From assembly GCA_019119595.1 (NCBI GenBank), contig DWWS01000070.1, forward strand, positions 1 through 37,762: a stretch of DNA of 37,762 nt. The letters are read 5' to 3'. A program made the translations under genes and the position numbers. The notes under the pieces are model-generated. The model saw nothing but the letters and a program-made list of their open reading frames with translations, was not told where the DNA came from and did not search any database. Below, in pieces: positions 17,070 through 25,721 of the stretch (position 1 is the stretch's first letter; every line of letters starts with the position of its first letter). The DNA is from Candidatus Eisenbergiella merdavium. GTDB lineage: Bacteria > Bacillota > Clostridia > Lachnospirales > Lachnospiraceae.

Positions 17070-17109
17070 CTTTTTCCTCCTGCCCGCATCCTCATTCCTG
17101 CTTCTGCCT

Positions 17110-18792
17110 TCATTCCGGCAGCATTATGTCAACCAGCACTCCGCCAGCCTCACCACGACGGATAGACAGGCCAATATTCCTTTTATAATAGCTTTTCAGG
17201 CGTCTGTCAACATTCACGATGCCTGTGATTTCTCCCTGGTATTCGCCGGAAAGCTTCCGGTTCATTTCCGCGATCACAGCATCCGAAGTATCCCCGTTAT
17301 CTTCAACAAAAATATGCCGCATCCCATCCTCTCTGCGATAATAAACACGCAGGATGCCGTCCTCCTCCTTCTTTTCAAGAGCATACTTGAACGCATTCTC
17401 CAAAACCGGCTGTACCGTCAGCCTTGGGATCAAAATTTCCTCCCAATCACGCGGAAGCTTCTCCCAGATCAGCTCCATGCGCGAAGAAAACCGGTTTTCC
17501 TGTATCCGGGCATATGCCTCCGCATGCTCCAGTTCTTCCCTCAGGCAGGCGATGTCGGACTCATTGCGCGTAATGTAACGGAAATAGGTTCCCAGATAAT
17601 TCGTCAGCTGCTCCGCCCCCCGGTAATCTCCCCTGTGAATCCGTCCGTTCAGCAAAAAGAAGCTGTTATACAAAAAGTGCGGATTTATCTGTGCCTGGAG
17701 CTGCCGAAACTGAGCCTGTGCCACCAGATTTTTCTGAACATATACCTCGTCGATGGTCTGACTGAGCTTCTGCACCATATGATTAAAGCCTTCATATATG
17801 TATTCAAACTCATCCTTTGCTTTGTGCGTGATCCGAATGGAAAGATCTCCTTCCTCCAGCTTCCGCAGAGCGACATACAGCTCCCCCAACGGCCGGTTCA
17901 CCAGCTTCTCCGTGTAAGAGGCGAAAAACATGGCGCAGGCCAGCGCCAGAAGCGGAAACCAGAGCATCTGCTGTCTGTAATTTCTCAGGCTTCTGAGGAC
18001 GACCTCCTCTGAGCAATATTGGACGAGATCCCCAAAATACTGAGATTCCGTCACATTTACAAGATAGTGCCTGCCGTCCATCACGATCCTGCTGATGCTG
18101 TCAGCCTTGTCCCATACCTCCAGAATCTTCCTTCCCATCCCTTCCTGCACCGGATCCTCCAGAAACCATCCGATCTGCGGATAATTCCAAAAGGAGCTTC
18201 CCCCTTCGACCGAAAACTCCTTTAAATTACTGATCATCTGCTCATTATCAAAAATGATCTCCATATAAAACCGGGGCGGCATTTTTTCGGAATAATAGTG
18301 CTCTGCCATAGCAAGTATCAGAACACCGTCCTCCACCGCCAGCATATCAAGACGGCTGTTCATTTCCTCAACCCGCTGTTTATCCGGCTCCGTCATCATG
18401 CGGAAGGCGTTCGACTTGATAACATAATCGCTGCCCAATATATAAAAAGAAACATCTCCGAGAAGCTGATCCGATCCCTCGATCAGCAGCAGCTTCTCCT
18501 GTTCCGTAAGAATGGCGGCTATTCTGTCACGATCCTGCAGAGAGCCCTCTTCCCCGAGGAATACCAGATTCCAGTCTGTAAAAAAATTATCCCTCTGATG
18601 CAGAATGTTTTCCATCTGATGATCGATGGAATCGACATAATACCGGGCGCTGCTCTCCATTTGCTGATAAATGATATTGAGCGTATACCTTTCCAACAGG
18701 AAAAATATGATCCCAAAGCAGAAAGCCAGCAGCAGGATCATTCCCACAAATACAATAAATAATTTTGTTTTAACGGTATTCAGTTTCTTCAT
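17110..18792 (-). CDS. Sensor histidine kinase (YesM-like, HisKA_7TM-free LytS/YesM group)
   Basis: 560 residues from the ATG at 18792, with GGAGG six bases upstream. One membrane helix at about 11-33, an extracytoplasmic domain of about 240 residues, a second helix near 275-295, then HAMP. The phosphoacceptor His is in QAQINPHFLYNSFF, the signature of the His_kinase group. The ATPase has PVLENAFKYALE and FVEDNGDTSD. It should sense an extracellular sugar or its bound receptor and phosphorylate the next gene's product. It follows the acyltransferase by 27 bases. Confidence 0.94.
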   Translation of the reverse strand: MKKLNTVKTKLFIVFVGMILLLAFCFGIIFFLLERYTLNIIYQQMESSARYYVDSIDHQMENILHQRDNFFTDWNLVFLGEEGSLQDRDRIAAILTEQEKLLLIEGSDQLLGDVSFYILGSDYVIKSNAFRMMTEPDKQRVEEMNSRLDMLAVEDGVLILAMAEHYYSEKMPPRFYMEIIFDNEQMISNLKEFSVEGGSSFWNYPQIGWFLEDPVQEGMGRKILEVWDKADSISRIVMDGRHYLVNVTESQYFGDLVQYCSEEVVLRSLRNYRQQMLWFPLLALACAMFFASYTEKLVNRPLGELYVALRKLEEGDLSIRITHKAKDEFEYIYEGFNHMVQKLSQTIDEVYVQKNLVAQAQFRQLQAQINPHFLYNSFFLLNGRIHRGDYRGAEQLTNYLGTYFRYITRNESDIACLREELEHAEAYARIQENRFSSRMELIWEKLPRDWEEILIPRLTVQPVLENAFKYALEKKEEDGILRVYYRREDGMRHIFVEDNGDTSDAVIAEMNRKLSGEYQGEITGIVNVDRRLKSYYKRNIGLSIRRGEAGGVLVDIMLPE

Positions 18793-18819
18793 TTGTATCC
18801 TCCTGCCAGATGGCTCCAT

Positions 18820-19893
18820 TTATCCGGTCACAAGCTTCCTGACCACCGGGATCTTTTCCAGGATAAAGGTCACAAGCAGGGCGGGGAGGATGAGCGCTAT
18901 GGTTTTGAGGATGTTGGTTCCCACGCTGAAGCGGGCAAAAAGCAGCGCCATATACGGCACGAGAAGCCAGCCGAACAGCCAGTGGATATAGTAGATTCCC
19001 AGGGTTCTCTGCGCGACGGCGCGGACTGCTGCGGAAAGGAGCCTGTTTTTAATAGTAAGGAAACGGCAGAGCAGAAAAATGCCTACAGCAAGCAGGATCA
19101 CCGGAAGATGGCGGTAGCCCTCCGCCAGAAGGATCCCGTCCCAGGCGGGCGTGCCGCTGATATACCATTTCACGGCCCAGATTCCCGGAAGGCCCGCCGC
19201 GGCCATCAGCGCGCCGATCAGGCGCTGTGCCCGCAGGCTCCCGCCGACGACGGGGCCGGTGTGGATCCAGGCTCCCAGCAGGAAAAAGCCCAGCATGTTC
19301 GCATAGGTTCCGAAGGGATTCAGAACCTCCAGCGCGGACAGCGGAAAGCTTCCGATCCATCCCGCCGCCGTGAGGGCATCCAGGGCCATCTGCGCCCCGG
19401 TCATGCCGTTCGTCATGACAAGGCCGTATATGGCGAAGAACAGGATGAGCTTTCTTCCAAAGGGAAGGTCAAAACAGACCCGGAACAGAGGGAACAGCAC
19501 ATATACGGCAAGAAGCGCCTCGATGAACCACAGGTGCCCGGTGCCGATTCCCTCCAGGCTGCCGAAGGCGAACAGGTAAAGAAAGATCTCATTTTTTCCA
19601 AATCCGGAAACCGGGACGTGGTTCACCGCTCCGATGAAAAGCAGATAGATCAGCCGCCACGCGACCAGCACCGCCCAGATGGTGAGCGTCTTTTTCACAT
19701 GCTTTTTCAGGTTCAGAGGCCGGGTGAACAAAAGCGCCCCGTTCACCATGAAAAACATGGGAACGCCCGACCAGCACGCCGACATGAAAAGATTCGCCGG
19801 AACGCTTTCCGAAAGAAGCACGAAATGGCAGAATACCACCAGAAAAATGGCGATCACCTTCACGATATCCAGATATTCGATCCTTTTTTGCAC
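18820..19893 (-). CDS. Membrane acyltransferase (acyltransferase-3/OafA-like)
   Basis: 357 residues, about ten membrane segments. The N-terminus IEYLDIVKVIAIFLVVFCHF carries the Arg/His pattern of acyltransferase-3 proteins, and GHLWFIEALLAVYVLFPLF the second conserved block. Such proteins move acetyl or other acyl groups onto exported glycans or peptidoglycan. I chose the GTG at 19893 because AGGGG lies seven bases before it; an in-frame ATG at 19908 has no good ribosome site. It sits 27 bases ahead of the kinase, so the three genes may be one transcript, although a functional link is not obvious. Confidence 0.82.
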   Translation of the reverse strand: MQKRIEYLDIVKVIAIFLVVFCHFVLLSESVPANLFMSACWSGVPMFFMVNGALLFTRPLNLKKHVKKTLTIWAVLVAWRLIYLLFIGAVNHVPVSGFGKNEIFLYLFAFGSLEGIGTGHLWFIEALLAVYVLFPLFRVCFDLPFGRKLILFFAIYGLVMTNGMTGAQMALDALTAAGWIGSFPLSALEVLNPFGTYANMLGFFLLGAWIHTGPVVGGSLRAQRLIGALMAAAGLPGIWAVKWYISGTPAWDGILLAEGYRHLPVILLAVGIFLLCRFLTIKNRLLSAAVRAVAQRTLGIYYIHWLFGWLLVPYMALLFARFSVGTNILKTIALILPALLVTFILEKIPVVRKLVTG

Positions 19894-19908
19894 TGTTTTT
19901 CCCCTCAT

Positions 19909-19997
19909 TTCCAGTTCATGCCCGCAGGCCGGAAGGCTCCGGGCAGATTTTTTGCAGCCGCTCGGCCTTCGGCCTGACTGTTTTGTTTTTTCCAGAT
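19909..19997. other. Intergenic hairpins between metallo-hydrolase and acyltransferase
   Basis: TGCCCG/CGGGCA arms (about 19918-19955) and CGGCC-TTC-GGCC (about 19970-19981). On the plus strand the latter is followed by TGACTGTTTTGTTTTTT; on the minus strand there is no clean T-run. Probably a partial terminator for the metallo-hydrolase gene. Confidence 0.3.
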
Positions 19998-20774
19998 TCA
20001 GAAGCAGACCGTCTTTCCCGCTTTCGGCTTCACCGCCTGAACCTGGGGAAAACGTTCGCCAAGCAGCCGGTAAAAGGGCCGCGTGTCCTCGTCACGGGAA
20101 GCGGGCGGGAACGCATTGTCAAAATGATCCAGCAGGATCCGCTTCGGCTGCAGGCGGCTTACGATCTCACAGGCCGCTTCCTCCGGCCTGCGTTTTCCCT
20201 GATAGGGCAGGATGAGCAGGTCCGCCCCCTTCGGATATTCGGCCGCATCGTCCAGGGCCATGCTCCCCAGCAGGAGGATCTTCCGTCCCTCCGCCTGCAC
20301 CTCATACACCAGCGTTTCCCCTCTTTCCCGGAAGCGTGGATGGGCCCAGGCAAGGAAAAGCAGATTCCTGAAATGCCGGAGCACCTGCGGGGAGAAAAGC
20401 CTTCCCAACACCACAGAAGGGGAAAAGGCCACATGCTTTCCCCGGTGCACCCAGATGCTCAGCTCTCCCAGCCTCCAGTGATCCCCGGGAGAAGCAACCA
20501 CCACGTTCCCGTTGTCCTCCAAAAAGCCCTCCAGCGTGCGCGCAGCCGGAGCGGGACAATGTACGGTGGCGTCCTGCCCCTCCACCAGCTCGGGCACGAA
20601 GAAAAGATGATCCAGATGCCCGTGGGTGATGCAGATATCGCGCACGCCCTCAAAATCCTCCAGCGTATTGGGATTGCTTCCTCCGGCAAGCTCCACGAAG
20701 GGGTCGAACAGAAGCTTCTGTCCGCAGGCCTCCAGAAGGATGGATGCCGTTCCGAGCCAGGTTATTTTTATCAT
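19998..20774 (-). CDS. Metallo-beta-lactamase-fold hydrolase (UlaG-like)
   Basis: 258 residues from the ATG at 20774 (MIKITWLGTASILLEACG). The metal-binding motif is HGHLDH (His51, His53, Asp55, His56), with further candidates in VASPGDHW and LLDHFDNAFPP. The size and DPFVE motif fit the UlaG/L-ascorbate-6-phosphate-lactonase-like branch, but the real substrate is unknown. The ribosome site is weak (AAGGA about ten bases upstream). It lies downstream of the S66 peptidase on the same strand, separated by a C-rich hairpin. Confidence 0.85.
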   Translation of the reverse strand: MIKITWLGTASILLEACGQKLLFDPFVELAGGSNPNTLEDFEGVRDICITHGHLDHLFFVPELVEGQDATVHCPAPAARTLEGFLEDNGNVVVASPGDHWRLGELSIWVHRGKHVAFSPSVVLGRLFSPQVLRHFRNLLFLAWAHPRFRERGETLVYEVQAEGRKILLLGSMALDDAAEYPKGADLLILPYQGKRRPEEAACEIVSRLQPKRILLDHFDNAFPPASRDEDTRPFYRLLGERFPQVQAVKPKAGKTVCF

Positions 20775-20852
20775 TTTTGTTTTGTCCTTTTCCTTTGTAT
20801 GTTTTTCGATATACCCCCCCCGCAAGGGGGAATCAGCCATTCAATTCCTGTT

Positions 20853-21872
20853 CTACTCAGCTACTCCTGATTCCAGGATCCGAAGCGCTACACGGCTGCA
20901 ATCAATCTCCGCCACCGCTCCCATTGGAATAACTGTCATCGGCGTTCTGTGAACAAAGTCAACGTTCGATATGACCGGAAGATCTTCCCGGTGTGCTTCA
21001 TACTTCAGAAACCTGATCAATACCTGTTCTTCCTCATCACTTAATTGGCCAATGATCATTCCAGCCGCATGCTCAAACATTCCGGCCGCATCCAATGCCC
21101 GCAGATCATGCAGACCGGCTAAATCGCCTCCATATGGTAAGCCTGTTTCCAGCATGATAATGCAATCCTTAAAAAAATCTCGCTTTGGGAAAAATTCAGT
21201 TCCCATGATCTGCCGCAATGGTCCTGCGCATCCGCCAAAGATTCTCCCTCTTACGACTCCATTACCCTGGACTAATCTGTAACCGGTATTGTTCGTCCAC
21301 TTAATTTCATTTTTGTCAACATTTCGCCATTCAATGTTCGTGTATTCTGAACAGGCCGGTATGTCTCCTATCACCTCAGCGGAAAACAGACATTTTGTTA
21401 TCGCTTCTTTTGTATAATTATCCAATGTCACGGGTTGAGCGACAGGGGTTAATAAATTAGGTCCATAATAGGCTCTGACCCCTGCTTTTGCAAAAACAGC
21501 CATCCATGAAGTGATATCAGAATATCCCATAAATACCTTCGGATTATTCTTTATTATATCTAAATCTATATAGGGAAGCACTCTATATGAATCGTCACCG
21601 CCCATCATACAGATAATTCCTTTTATCTCCTTATTCTGCATCGCCCACATGAGATCCTCGGCACGTGCCTCCGGGTGCTCATAAAGGAATTTGCTTCCCG
21701 CCAATGCATTTGGCGTCGTGACGACGTGGACTCCCCATGTTTCCTCCAATCGCTTTTTACCTGTCTCATATCTGTAAAGCATGTCCTCGTCGCCTGCTCT
21801 GCCTCCGGAAATAGAGATCAATGCGATGGTATCTCCCCTTTTTAACATCTTAGGCACTTCCAGCTGATACAT
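20853..21872 (-). CDS. S66 family peptidase (LD-carboxypeptidase / MccF-like)
   Basis: 339 residues. Seen motifs: MMGGDDSYRVLPYID, nucleophile Ser118 in FMGYSDIT, a Glu in MLETGLPYGGDL and the His of FVHRTPMTVIPMG, together the Ser-Glu-His set of S66 peptidases. The family contains peptidoglycan LD-carboxypeptidases and MccF enzymes that inactivate microcin C-like Trojan-horse antibiotics; the sequence alone does not decide. Start preceded by GAGGAAGG. The gene is visibly less GC-rich than its neighbours. A promoter with operator-like repeats lies 150 bases upstream. Confidence 0.88.
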   Translation of the reverse strand: MYQLEVPKMLKRGDTIALISISGGRAGDEDMLYRYETGKKRLEETWGVHVVTTPNALAGSKFLYEHPEARAEDLMWAMQNKEIKGIICMMGGDDSYRVLPYIDLDIIKNNPKVFMGYSDITSWMAVFAKAGVRAYYGPNLLTPVAQPVTLDNYTKEAITKCLFSAEVIGDIPACSEYTNIEWRNVDKNEIKWTNNTGYRLVQGNGVVRGRIFGGCAGPLRQIMGTEFFPKRDFFKDCIIMLETGLPYGGDLAGLHDLRALDAAGMFEHAAGMIIGQLSDEEEQVLIRFLKYEAHREDLPVISNVDFVHRTPMTVIPMGAVAEIDCSRVALRILESGVAE

Positions 21873-21989
21873 AAACCTTCCTCATAAATAACATGGCTGA
21901 ACTGACTTGCCCTGCCATCCGCAAGTGATCCGGCTCCTCATGTGACAAAAGAGAGGATGAATGCAGCGAATGATCTCAGGCTTGAATCA

Positions 21990-22007
21990 TGCGGGGATAT
22001 CCCTGCA
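21990..22007. promoter_or_regulatory. Near-perfect 18-base palindrome in the S66 peptidase leader
   Basis: TGCGGGGATATCCCTGCA pairs with itself at all but one position. It lies just downstream of the predicted transcription start, where a repressor would block transcription. Confidence 0.4.
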
Positions 22008-22021
22008 CGGTGTTTTCTGAT

Positions 22022-22050
22022 ATTATACCCTGAAACCGCTGTTTTTTCCA
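22022..22050 (-). promoter_or_regulatory. Promoter of the S66 peptidase gene
   Basis: TGGAAA (22045-22050), 17-base spacer, TATAAT (22022-22027). The leader is about 140 bases. Confidence 0.6.
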
Positions 22051-22079
22051 CCGTTTTCCCTGGTACCGTTTTCCCTGGC
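22050..22079. repeat. Tandem 15-base repeat upstream of the S66 peptidase promoter
   Basis: Two adjacent ACCGTTTTCCCTGGY units (14 of 15 bases identical) abut the -35. Candidate regulator site. Confidence 0.5.
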
Positions 22080-22120
22080 ACAGCATCCGTTCCGGTTCGC
22101 TCCGCATAATCCGCGTCCCG

Positions 22121-23467
22121 TCACGGCGCGATCCGGTGGATGTCCCGCGGAAAAAGGCAGGCCCTGCGTACGTTGTCCTGCTCCAGAAGCCTTGCGGTGA
22201 AGCGCTCCAGCCCCATTCCCAGTCCGCCGTGGGGCGGCATTCCTCCCCTGTGGATCATCAGGTAGCTCTCAAACTGCTCCGGGTCCATCCCCCGTTCCTT
22301 CATTTTGGCGAGCTGGGCGGCATGATCATGGATCCGCTGGCCTCCCGTGGTCACCTCAAGCCCCCGAAACAGCAGGTCGAAGCTTTTTGTCACGCTCCTG
22401 TCCGCCTCATCCTCCATGGCGTAAAAGGGGCGCTTTGCCGTGGGATAATGGGTGACGAATACGAATTCGCTGCCCGTCTCTTCCTGTATCAGCTCACACA
22501 GCAGCTTTTCCTCTTCCGGGTCCAGATCCTCCTTTTCCCGCACGGGGCGTCTGTATTTCCGGGCGATCCGCTCTTTGGCCTCGTGAAAACGGATGAAGGG
22601 AATGGAACCGATCCGCGGGATGCGCACATTAAGCAGGGCAAGCTCCTCCCCGCAGAGCTCCGAAAGTCCTTCCAGCGTATGGCGGATCATCCCCTCCTCC
22701 ATACGGCAGAGCTCCTCAAAGCCTTCGATATAGCCCATTTCAAAATCCACGCCGGTATACTCGTTCAGATGCCTTGCGGTATCGTGCTTTTCCGCCCGGA
22801 ATACCGGCCCGATCTCGAACACTCTCTCATATACGCCCACCATCATCTGCTTGTAAAACTGCGGGCTCTGGGCCAGGTATGCCTCCCTTCCGAAATAGTC
22901 AAGCCGGAAAATATTTGCGCCGCCCTCCGCTCCCTGGCTGACCAGCTTCGGCGTATGGATCTGAACAAAATCATTCCGCTGCAGGTATTCCGTAAAGCCC
23001 CGCACCAGGGCGTCCTGAATCCGGAAAACGGCGCGTTCCTTCTCGTTCCGCAGCGTCATGGGCCGATAGTCCAGAATGGTCTCAAGCGAGGCCGGAATCT
23101 CCTTTCCGTGGATGACCACAGGAAGCGTCTGCGCCGGGACGGACAGGATGCGGATCCGGACGGGATGCAGCTCCCAGCCCGTTTTTGAGCGGGGTTCCCT
23201 GACCGCCTGCGCCTCCATGCGGATGCACATTTCCTCCCTCAGCGGCCCTTCCCACACACTGCCGTCCGGGCCAAGGATCTCGCAGCGTCCCGGCTCCAGG
23301 ATGCACTGAACCAGCCGCCGCGCCGTCCGCAGGATGAGGAAGGAAAAGCCGCTCATCTTGCGGAGGCGGTGGATGCTTCCATGGATCTTTACCATGCCCT
23401 CCTCAAAAGCGTCCGATTCCATTCTGACAAAATTTTCATTCCCGTTGTTTTCCTGATTTTCGTTCAT
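22121..23467 (-). CDS. aspS: Aspartate-tRNA(Asn) ligase, non-discriminating archaeal-type AspRS
   Basis: 448 residues from the ATG at 23467 (AAAGGAGA about nine bases upstream). An N-terminal OB-fold anticodon domain (about 20-130) is followed by a class II core: motif 2 in FEIGPVFRAEKHDTARHLNE, LAQSPQFYKQMM, motif 3 in GLGMGLERFTARLLEQDNVR. The NE after RHL and overall length match the archaeal/eukaryal-type AspRS group that also charges tRNA(Asn); Asp-tRNA(Asn) is then amidated by GatCAB. Preceded by a leader of about 410 bases with two terminator-like hairpins. Confidence 0.88.
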   Translation of the reverse strand: MNENQENNGNENFVRMESDAFEEGMVKIHGSIHRLRKMSGFSFLILRTARRLVQCILEPGRCEILGPDGSVWEGPLREEMCIRMEAQAVREPRSKTGWELHPVRIRILSVPAQTLPVVIHGKEIPASLETILDYRPMTLRNEKERAVFRIQDALVRGFTEYLQRNDFVQIHTPKLVSQGAEGGANIFRLDYFGREAYLAQSPQFYKQMMVGVYERVFEIGPVFRAEKHDTARHLNEYTGVDFEMGYIEGFEELCRMEEGMIRHTLEGLSELCGEELALLNVRIPRIGSIPFIRFHEAKERIARKYRRPVREKEDLDPEEEKLLCELIQEETGSEFVFVTHYPTAKRPFYAMEDEADRSVTKSFDLLFRGLEVTTGGQRIHDHAAQLAKMKERGMDPEQFESYLMIHRGGMPPHGGLGMGLERFTARLLEQDNVRRACLFPRDIHRIAP

Positions 23468-23520
23468 TTCCTGTTCTCTCCTTTTTTCTTTTTTCCCAAA
23501 GACAGGAAGCATGCGCGGAC

Positions 23521-23551
23521 GAAAGAATAAAGAATCCCGCTTGCGGGATTC
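23521..23551 (-). terminator. Terminator-like hairpin 60 bases before the aspS start
   Basis: GAATCCCGC-TT-GCGGGATTC (23532-23551) is followed on the minus strand by TTTATTCTTTC. Confidence 0.55.
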
Positions 23552-23649
23552 TCCGCCTGCGGCGGGTCGCGCAAGCGACATCTTCCTTTCCGCCGCAGTG
23601 CGATCCACCGGAGGTTTTTATACGATAGGAAAGGAACTTTCCTATCGTA

Positions 23650-23692
23650 TAAAAAAAGGACCGGCCCGCAACTGCTGTGCGGATCCGGCCCA
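23650..23692 (-). terminator. Intrinsic terminator inside the aspS leader
   Basis: On the minus strand GGCCGG-ATCCGCA pairs with TGCGG-GCCGGTC, followed by seven T. Those T bases start the 5' arm of the next, 15-base perfect stem. Confidence 0.65.
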
Positions 23693-23885
23693 CATAAGCT
23701 CTGCCACACAGGTACAGCACGAAAAGCGTCTGTACCTGTGATGATCGTGAAGCAAAATGCTTTATTTCATCACGGATACAGGCGCTGACGATCGTCGTCC
23801 CTGTGAAGCTGTAAGGCTTGTCTGTTATCCATTCCTTTTTTCGGCCCGCCCGGAGGCGGGTCTGCTCCTGTCCTTTGTTTGTCAC

Positions 23886-23914
23886 AATATAGCACCGGGC
23901 GGCGGGGATGTCAA
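23886..23914 (-). promoter_or_regulatory. Consensus sigma-A promoter ahead of the aspS leader
   Basis: TTGACA (23909-23914), 17-base spacer, TATATT (23886-23891). Start expected near 23879, giving a leader of about 410 bases. Confidence 0.7.
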
Positions 23915-23924
23915 TACCGTTTTA

Positions 23925-23950
23925 GAGCCGCTGTTGGCAACAGCGGTTCG
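23925..23950. terminator. Hairpin after the NUDIX gene
   Basis: CCGCTGTTG and CAACAGCGG form a 9-base stem between the NUDIX stop and the aspS promoter. There is no clear T-run, so termination is uncertain. Confidence 0.35.
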
Positions 23951-23993
23951 GCCAACGGAAGAATTGTTATCAGCAACCAAAAAATGGTCAAAA

Positions 23994-24485
23994 TCAGAGC
24001 TGATTTGATACAAAATGAAACACCTCATTTTCATTGGATAAAATATGCGGAATCAACTCCACCGGATATACCTTTACCCCATCTTTCAAATCTTCCAACG
24101 GAACCCAGCAGAAATCAAGATCGATCCTTTCATTCCCCAGTTCGTCATATCCATGAAATATGCCGCTTAACGGAATGGCCTTCGGGTCACATAAGCGGAT
24201 CCTGTAATACAGACAGATCTGATGGCAGGGACGGTCTCCCCATGGGAAAAAAATCTCTCCCACCGCCATCAGATTGTCCACTTCTATCTTTGTCTTGATC
24301 TCCTCTTCAAATTCACGCTTCAACGTCTGCTCCGTCGTTTCCATCGCCGCAACATGTCCGCCAATGATCGCATAATCATCATTCTGTGGCTTTTGAAGAA
24401 GGATTTTTCCATCTTGCAGTAATATTCCTCCTACACGGTATGAAAAAATATATGTTTCATTTTTGAATAGAATATCTTTCTCCAT
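23994..24485 (-). CDS. NUDIX hydrolase
   Basis: 163 residues from the ATG at 24485 (MEKDILFKNETYIFSYRVGG). The Nudix box reads GGHVAAMETTEQTLKREFEEE, matching Gx5Ex7REUxEE. It hydrolyses a nucleoside diphosphate linked to another group; the substrate is unknown. The ribosome site belongs to the interspersed repeat (copy C) that fills the 81-base gap after the CPBP gene, with which it may be co-transcribed. The reading frame continues upstream through the repeat from a GTG, a probable artefact of the repeat. Confidence 0.9.
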   Translation of the reverse strand: MEKDILFKNETYIFSYRVGGILLQDGKILLQKPQNDDYAIIGGHVAAMETTEQTLKREFEEEIKTKIEVDNLMAVGEIFFPWGDRPCHQICLYYRIRLCDPKAIPLSGIFHGYDELGNERIDLDFCWVPLEDLKDGVKVYPVELIPHILSNENEVFHFVSNQL

Positions 24486-24555
24486 ATTTCCCTCCATGCC
24501 GAAGCGTCGCAAATCCGAATTGAAAAATGTGCTGTCACGCACATTTTTTTACCTT
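24486..24555 (-). repeat. Interspersed 5'-leader repeat, copy C (internally shortened)
   Basis: It keeps stem 1 (AAAAATGTGC/GCACATTTTT) and the tail GCTTCGGCATGGAGGGAAAT before the NUDIX ATG, but lacks most of stems 2 and 3. Its upstream edge TTAAGGTAA resembles the GGAGGTAAG edge of copy B. Confidence 0.7.
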
Positions 24556-24566
24556 AACCCTTCCGT

Positions 24567-25655
24567 TCAGACGACCTCCGATTCTTCTCCTGTCATCCGC
24601 ATTTCACCAATGACCTCCGCCGTTTCCTGCCCCGCCGCCCAGCTTTCAAACTCCGTCGTATCTTTACGGAAATCCTTCGCCAGGATGAAGGATGCGAACA
24701 GCACGCCGTTTAGCAGAAGGAGCAGCAGCAGATCCCCCCAAGCGATCACCTGGCCGCTGATCACGTCCGCGCTGCCCGCCATGACGGCAATCAGGTTATT
24801 GTTGAAGAAGTGCATGAGCACGGGAACCCAGATGTTTTTCGTTTTCATCATTACAAGGCCGAAGAAAATGCCAAGGCCGATGCAGGTGGTCTGCTGGGCG
24901 AGCACGCTCTGCAGCCAGGTCTGCGGGCTGTAGTAGAATACGTTGATGGGCAGGTGCCACAGCCCCCAGCACACGCCGAGGATGAGAAGGCCCAGCCGTT
25001 TTCCGTACCTTTTCTGGAGCAGGGGCTGGAAGAAGCCGCGCCAGCCGTATTCCTCTCCGAAGAACGCGGCATAGACCAGAAAGAAGTTCAGCGGAAGCAG
25101 CACAAGGTTCAGCCACAGGTAGGGATTGGTAAACAGGGTGAAAAATTCTCCCGGCATCCCTTCCGCCAGATAGCTCAGGAAAATACGCAGAAAATACAAA
25201 ACAAAAAACAAAAGGATCCACAGCCAGGGCCGGATTCCCTGCGCGTCCCGCCCCCAGCCAAGGCCGTATTTTCTGCGCACCTCTTTTTTCTCAAGAAGGA
25301 GCAGAAGCCAGCAGACCAGGCTTCCCATGATGATCACAAGGTTGACCGCTCCGACCAGGTTCGTCTGCGGCATCAGTACGCTGACCACGCACAGCGCCGC
25401 CAGAACCCCGGTCAGCGCAAGAAAGCCCGCATAAAACTTCACCGGAACCCGTTCCTGTGGCTTTCTGGTCAGAAGGACAGCCAGCATCACGCCCGCCGCC
25501 GGGTAGAACATCTGGGCATTGGGGAACACGCTCACGTCCGCTCCCCGGTAAAAATTGATCCCCATCAGCACGCCCATCAGAAGGGGCAGGCCGAAGGCCG
25601 CAGCCACGAAGATCCACAGCTGCTTTTTTTCCCGCTTTGTCAGTCTCTTTTCCAT
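24567..25655 (-). CDS. CPBP-family intramembrane metalloprotease
   Basis: 362 residues with about eight hydrophobic segments. The three CPBP/Abi motifs are present: FGEEYGWRGFF (EExxxR), CWGLWHLP (Fx3H type) and HFFNNNLIAV (Hx3N). Family members are Rce1-like proteases, some involved in bacteriocin self-immunity or prenyl-protein processing; the target here is unknown. Start preceded by a promoter at 25724-25752. The NUDIX gene follows on the same strand. Confidence 0.92.
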   Translation of the reverse strand: MEKRLTKREKKQLWIFVAAAFGLPLLMGVLMGINFYRGADVSVFPNAQMFYPAAGVMLAVLLTRKPQERVPVKFYAGFLALTGVLAALCVVSVLMPQTNLVGAVNLVIIMGSLVCWLLLLLEKKEVRRKYGLGWGRDAQGIRPWLWILLFFVLYFLRIFLSYLAEGMPGEFFTLFTNPYLWLNLVLLPLNFFLVYAAFFGEEYGWRGFFQPLLQKRYGKRLGLLILGVCWGLWHLPINVFYYSPQTWLQSVLAQQTTCIGLGIFFGLVMMKTKNIWVPVLMHFFNNNLIAVMAGSADVISGQVIAWGDLLLLLLLNGVLFASFILAKDFRKDTTEFESWAAGQETAEVIGEMRMTGEESEVV

Positions 25656-25721
25656 TTTCGTTTCCTTATTTCATTCCCTTTCCGTCCTGCCCGTATGCTT
25701 TTCCGGCAGGCCTTTTCCTCT

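Larger units (their letters stand above)
23468..23880 (-). other. Long multi-hairpin leader upstream of aspS
   Basis: No supported gene. Minus-strand order from the promoter: CCCGCC/GGGCGG hairpin (about 23845-23862); an 11-base stem CACAGGTACAG/CTGTACCTGTG (23707-23740); terminator 23650-23692; a perfect 15-base stem (23619-23651) whose 5' arm contains that terminator's T-run; small stems 23566-23579 and 23553-23565; and a second terminator-like stem 23532-23551. The layout suggests attenuation, or a composite mobile repeat. The T-box signature GGTGGNACCGCG is absent. Confidence 0.55.

Noticed and set aside
20813..20835. C-rich hairpin as terminator after the S66 peptidase
   Set aside because: Stem CCCCC-GCAA-GGGGG exists but no T-run follows on the minus strand; the run of eight C may instead be a slippage-prone tract.
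23581..23620. T-box riboswitch in the aspS leader
   Set aside because: CCGGTGGATCGCACTGCGG is only loosely like the T-box GGTGGNACCGCG and lacks the ACC core; no specifier loop was found.
23436..23885. 149-codon ORF across the aspS leader
   Set aside because: Spans hairpins and terminators; Arg-rich peptide typical of translated structured repeats.
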